A program made the translations under genes and the position numbers. DNA of 7,350 nt from an uncultured Phycisphaerales bacterium (GTDB lineage: Bacteria; Planctomycetota; Phycisphaerae; WQYP01): the NCBI GenBank assembly GCA_903868035.1, contig CAIPTQ010000142.1, forward strand, positions 1 to 7,350, given 5' to 3'. Shown piece by piece: positions 6,337 to 7,350 of the stretch (position 1 is its first letter; each line of letters opens with the position of its first letter). The notes beneath the pieces were generated by a model. That model made no database searches. It saw nothing but the letters and a program-made list of their open reading frames with translations, and was not told the DNA's origin.

Positions 6337-7350
6337 ATGATCCCTATGCACGATTCCGCACATGCTCCCGCCGTCGACCGCGCCGCGCTCCTCCGCGGCG
6401 TGCGCTCCGTCGTGGTCAAGATCGGCACCAACGCCCTCTCCGACGCCTCCGGCCACCTGGACACCGGCTTGATCGCCCACTTTGCCCAGCAGGTGGCCCT
6501 GCTCGAGGCCCGCAAGGTGCAGGTCACCATGGTCTCCTCGGGGGCCATCGGGGCGGGGGTGACGGAGCTGGGGCTGCATGGCCGGCCCAAGGATTTGCCC
6601 ATGCTCCAGGCCGCGGCATCCGTCGGCCAGTCCATCCTGATGAACCTCTTCGGCGCGGCGTTCAAGCCGCATGGGCTGCATGTGGGGCAGATTTTGATCA
6701 CCAAGGGCGATTTTGAGGACCGCGGGCGGTACTTGAACCTGCGGAACTGTATCGACGCGCTGCATCGCACCAAGTGCGTCCCGGTGATCAACGAGAATGA
6801 CTCGGTCGCCGTGGCCGAGATTCGCTTCGGGGACAACGACCTCATCGCCGCCCAGGTGACCAACCTGCTGCGGGCGGATTTGCTCATCCTGCTCTCCGTG
6901 GTCGATGGCCTCCTGGACGGCGACGGCAAAACCATCCCCGTCGTGCAGGATGTCGAGGATGCCACCAACCACGTGGATGAGGCGCAAAAATCCAGCCGCG
7001 GAACCGGCGGCATGGGTGCCAAACTGGTCGCCGCCGGCACCGTCAAAACCGCCGGCGAGCCGGTCCTCATCGCCAACGGCAAACGGCGGAATGTGATCGT
7101 CGATCTGCTCGAAGGCGTGGAGACCGGCACGCTGATCCTGCCGGCGCAGCGGAAGCTCTCCAGCCGCTCGCGCTGGATCGGCCTGACCGCCCGGCCCAAG
7201 GGAACGCTGGTCGTCGATGATGGGGCGGCCAAGGCGCTGCGGGCCAACAAGAGCCTGCTGGCGATGGGCATCACGGCGGTGGAGGGGGAGTTTGAAAGCG
7301 GCGACGCGGTGCTGATTACGGACCAGACGGGCGCGGCCGTGGCGCGGGGC
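6337..7350 (+). CDS. proB: Glutamate 5-kinase, ProB (C-terminus beyond right edge)
   Basis: It phosphorylates L-glutamate with ATP to gamma-glutamyl phosphate, the first step of proline synthesis, in the cytoplasm. 338 residues are visible; the family is about 365-375 long, so only a few dozen are missing. The amino-acid-kinase domain has VVKIGTNALSD (26-36), the glutamate/phosphate loop MVSSGAIGAGVTELGL (65-80), QAAASVGQ (91-98), INENDSVAV (151-159) with FGDNDLIAAQV (164-174), SVVDGLLDG (187-195) and GTGGMGAK (222-229). After the TGTLILP linker (263-269) a PUA domain starts near 279 (RWIGLTARPKGTLVVDDGA). All key residues seem present, and proline feedback control is usual in the family. The start at 6337 has only GGG six bases upstream; a second ATG at 6346 is equally possible, as conserved sequence begins near residue 22. 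proA is not in the window. Confidence 0.95.
   Translation, partial: MIPMHDSAHAPAVDRAALLRGVRSVVVKIGTNALSDASGHLDTGLIAHFAQQVALLEARKVQVTMVSSGAIGAGVTELGLHGRPKDLPMLQAAASVGQSILMNLFGAAFKPHGLHVGQILITKGDFEDRGRYLNLRNCIDALHRTKCVPVINENDSVAVAEIRFGDNDLIAAQVTNLLRADLLILLSVVDGLLDGDGKTIPVVQDVEDATNHVDEAQKSSRGTGGMGAKLVAAGTVKTAGEPVLIANGKRRNVIVDLLEGVETGTLILPAQRKLSSRSRWIGLTARPKGTLVVDDGAAKALRANKSLLAMGITAVEGEFESGDAVLITDQTGAAVARG

Noticed and set aside
5224..6987. 587-residue open frame on the minus strand across comM and proB
   Set aside because: It runs antisense to two well-conserved genes, spans the gap between them, has His/Gly/Asp-rich low-order content with no domain, and is explained by C- and G-ending codons on the sense strand.

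Overview
The window is GC-rich, densely coding bacterial DNA holding six genes and no RNA gene, insertion sequence or CRISPR array. The gene types and the sequence style of ComM and ProB suggest a member of the Planctomycetota/Verrucomicrobiota group. This is inferred from family resemblance only, without a tree. Ordinary Shine-Dalgarno motifs precede most starts. No stretch over 300 bases lacks a gene; the longest gap is the 154-base divergent spacer at 4545-4698.

Left part, minus strand (reading right to left): a large secreted GH3 glycosidase (4544 to 1293), a DUF104/AF2212-like antitoxin (1225 to 1004), a PIN-domain VapC-like toxin overlapping the antitoxin by 4 bases (1007 to 783), and the N-terminal 243 residues of a PAS-domain sensory protein (730 to the left edge). 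The gaps are 67 and 52 bases, with no visible terminator, so read-through is possible.

Right part, plus strand: a ComM/YifB-type Mg-chelatase-like AAA+ ATPase (4699-6282), then after 54 bases glutamate 5-kinase ProB (6337 to the right edge), which is cut off in its C-terminal PUA domain. The GH3 gene and comM diverge from 4545-4698, which must carry both start regions.

Functionally this is a mixture: polysaccharide breakdown (GH3 with malectin-like and PA14-like modules), a decayed toxin-antitoxin pair, a sensor fragment, DNA processing in transformation (ComM) and proline synthesis (ProB). They do not form one pathway. The points most worth a second look are the VapC toxin, which seems to have lost its central third in frame; a ComM without the usual zinc-type cysteines; and a run of nine C directly after the PAS gene start codon. 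I see no convincing sign of a wholly new system.
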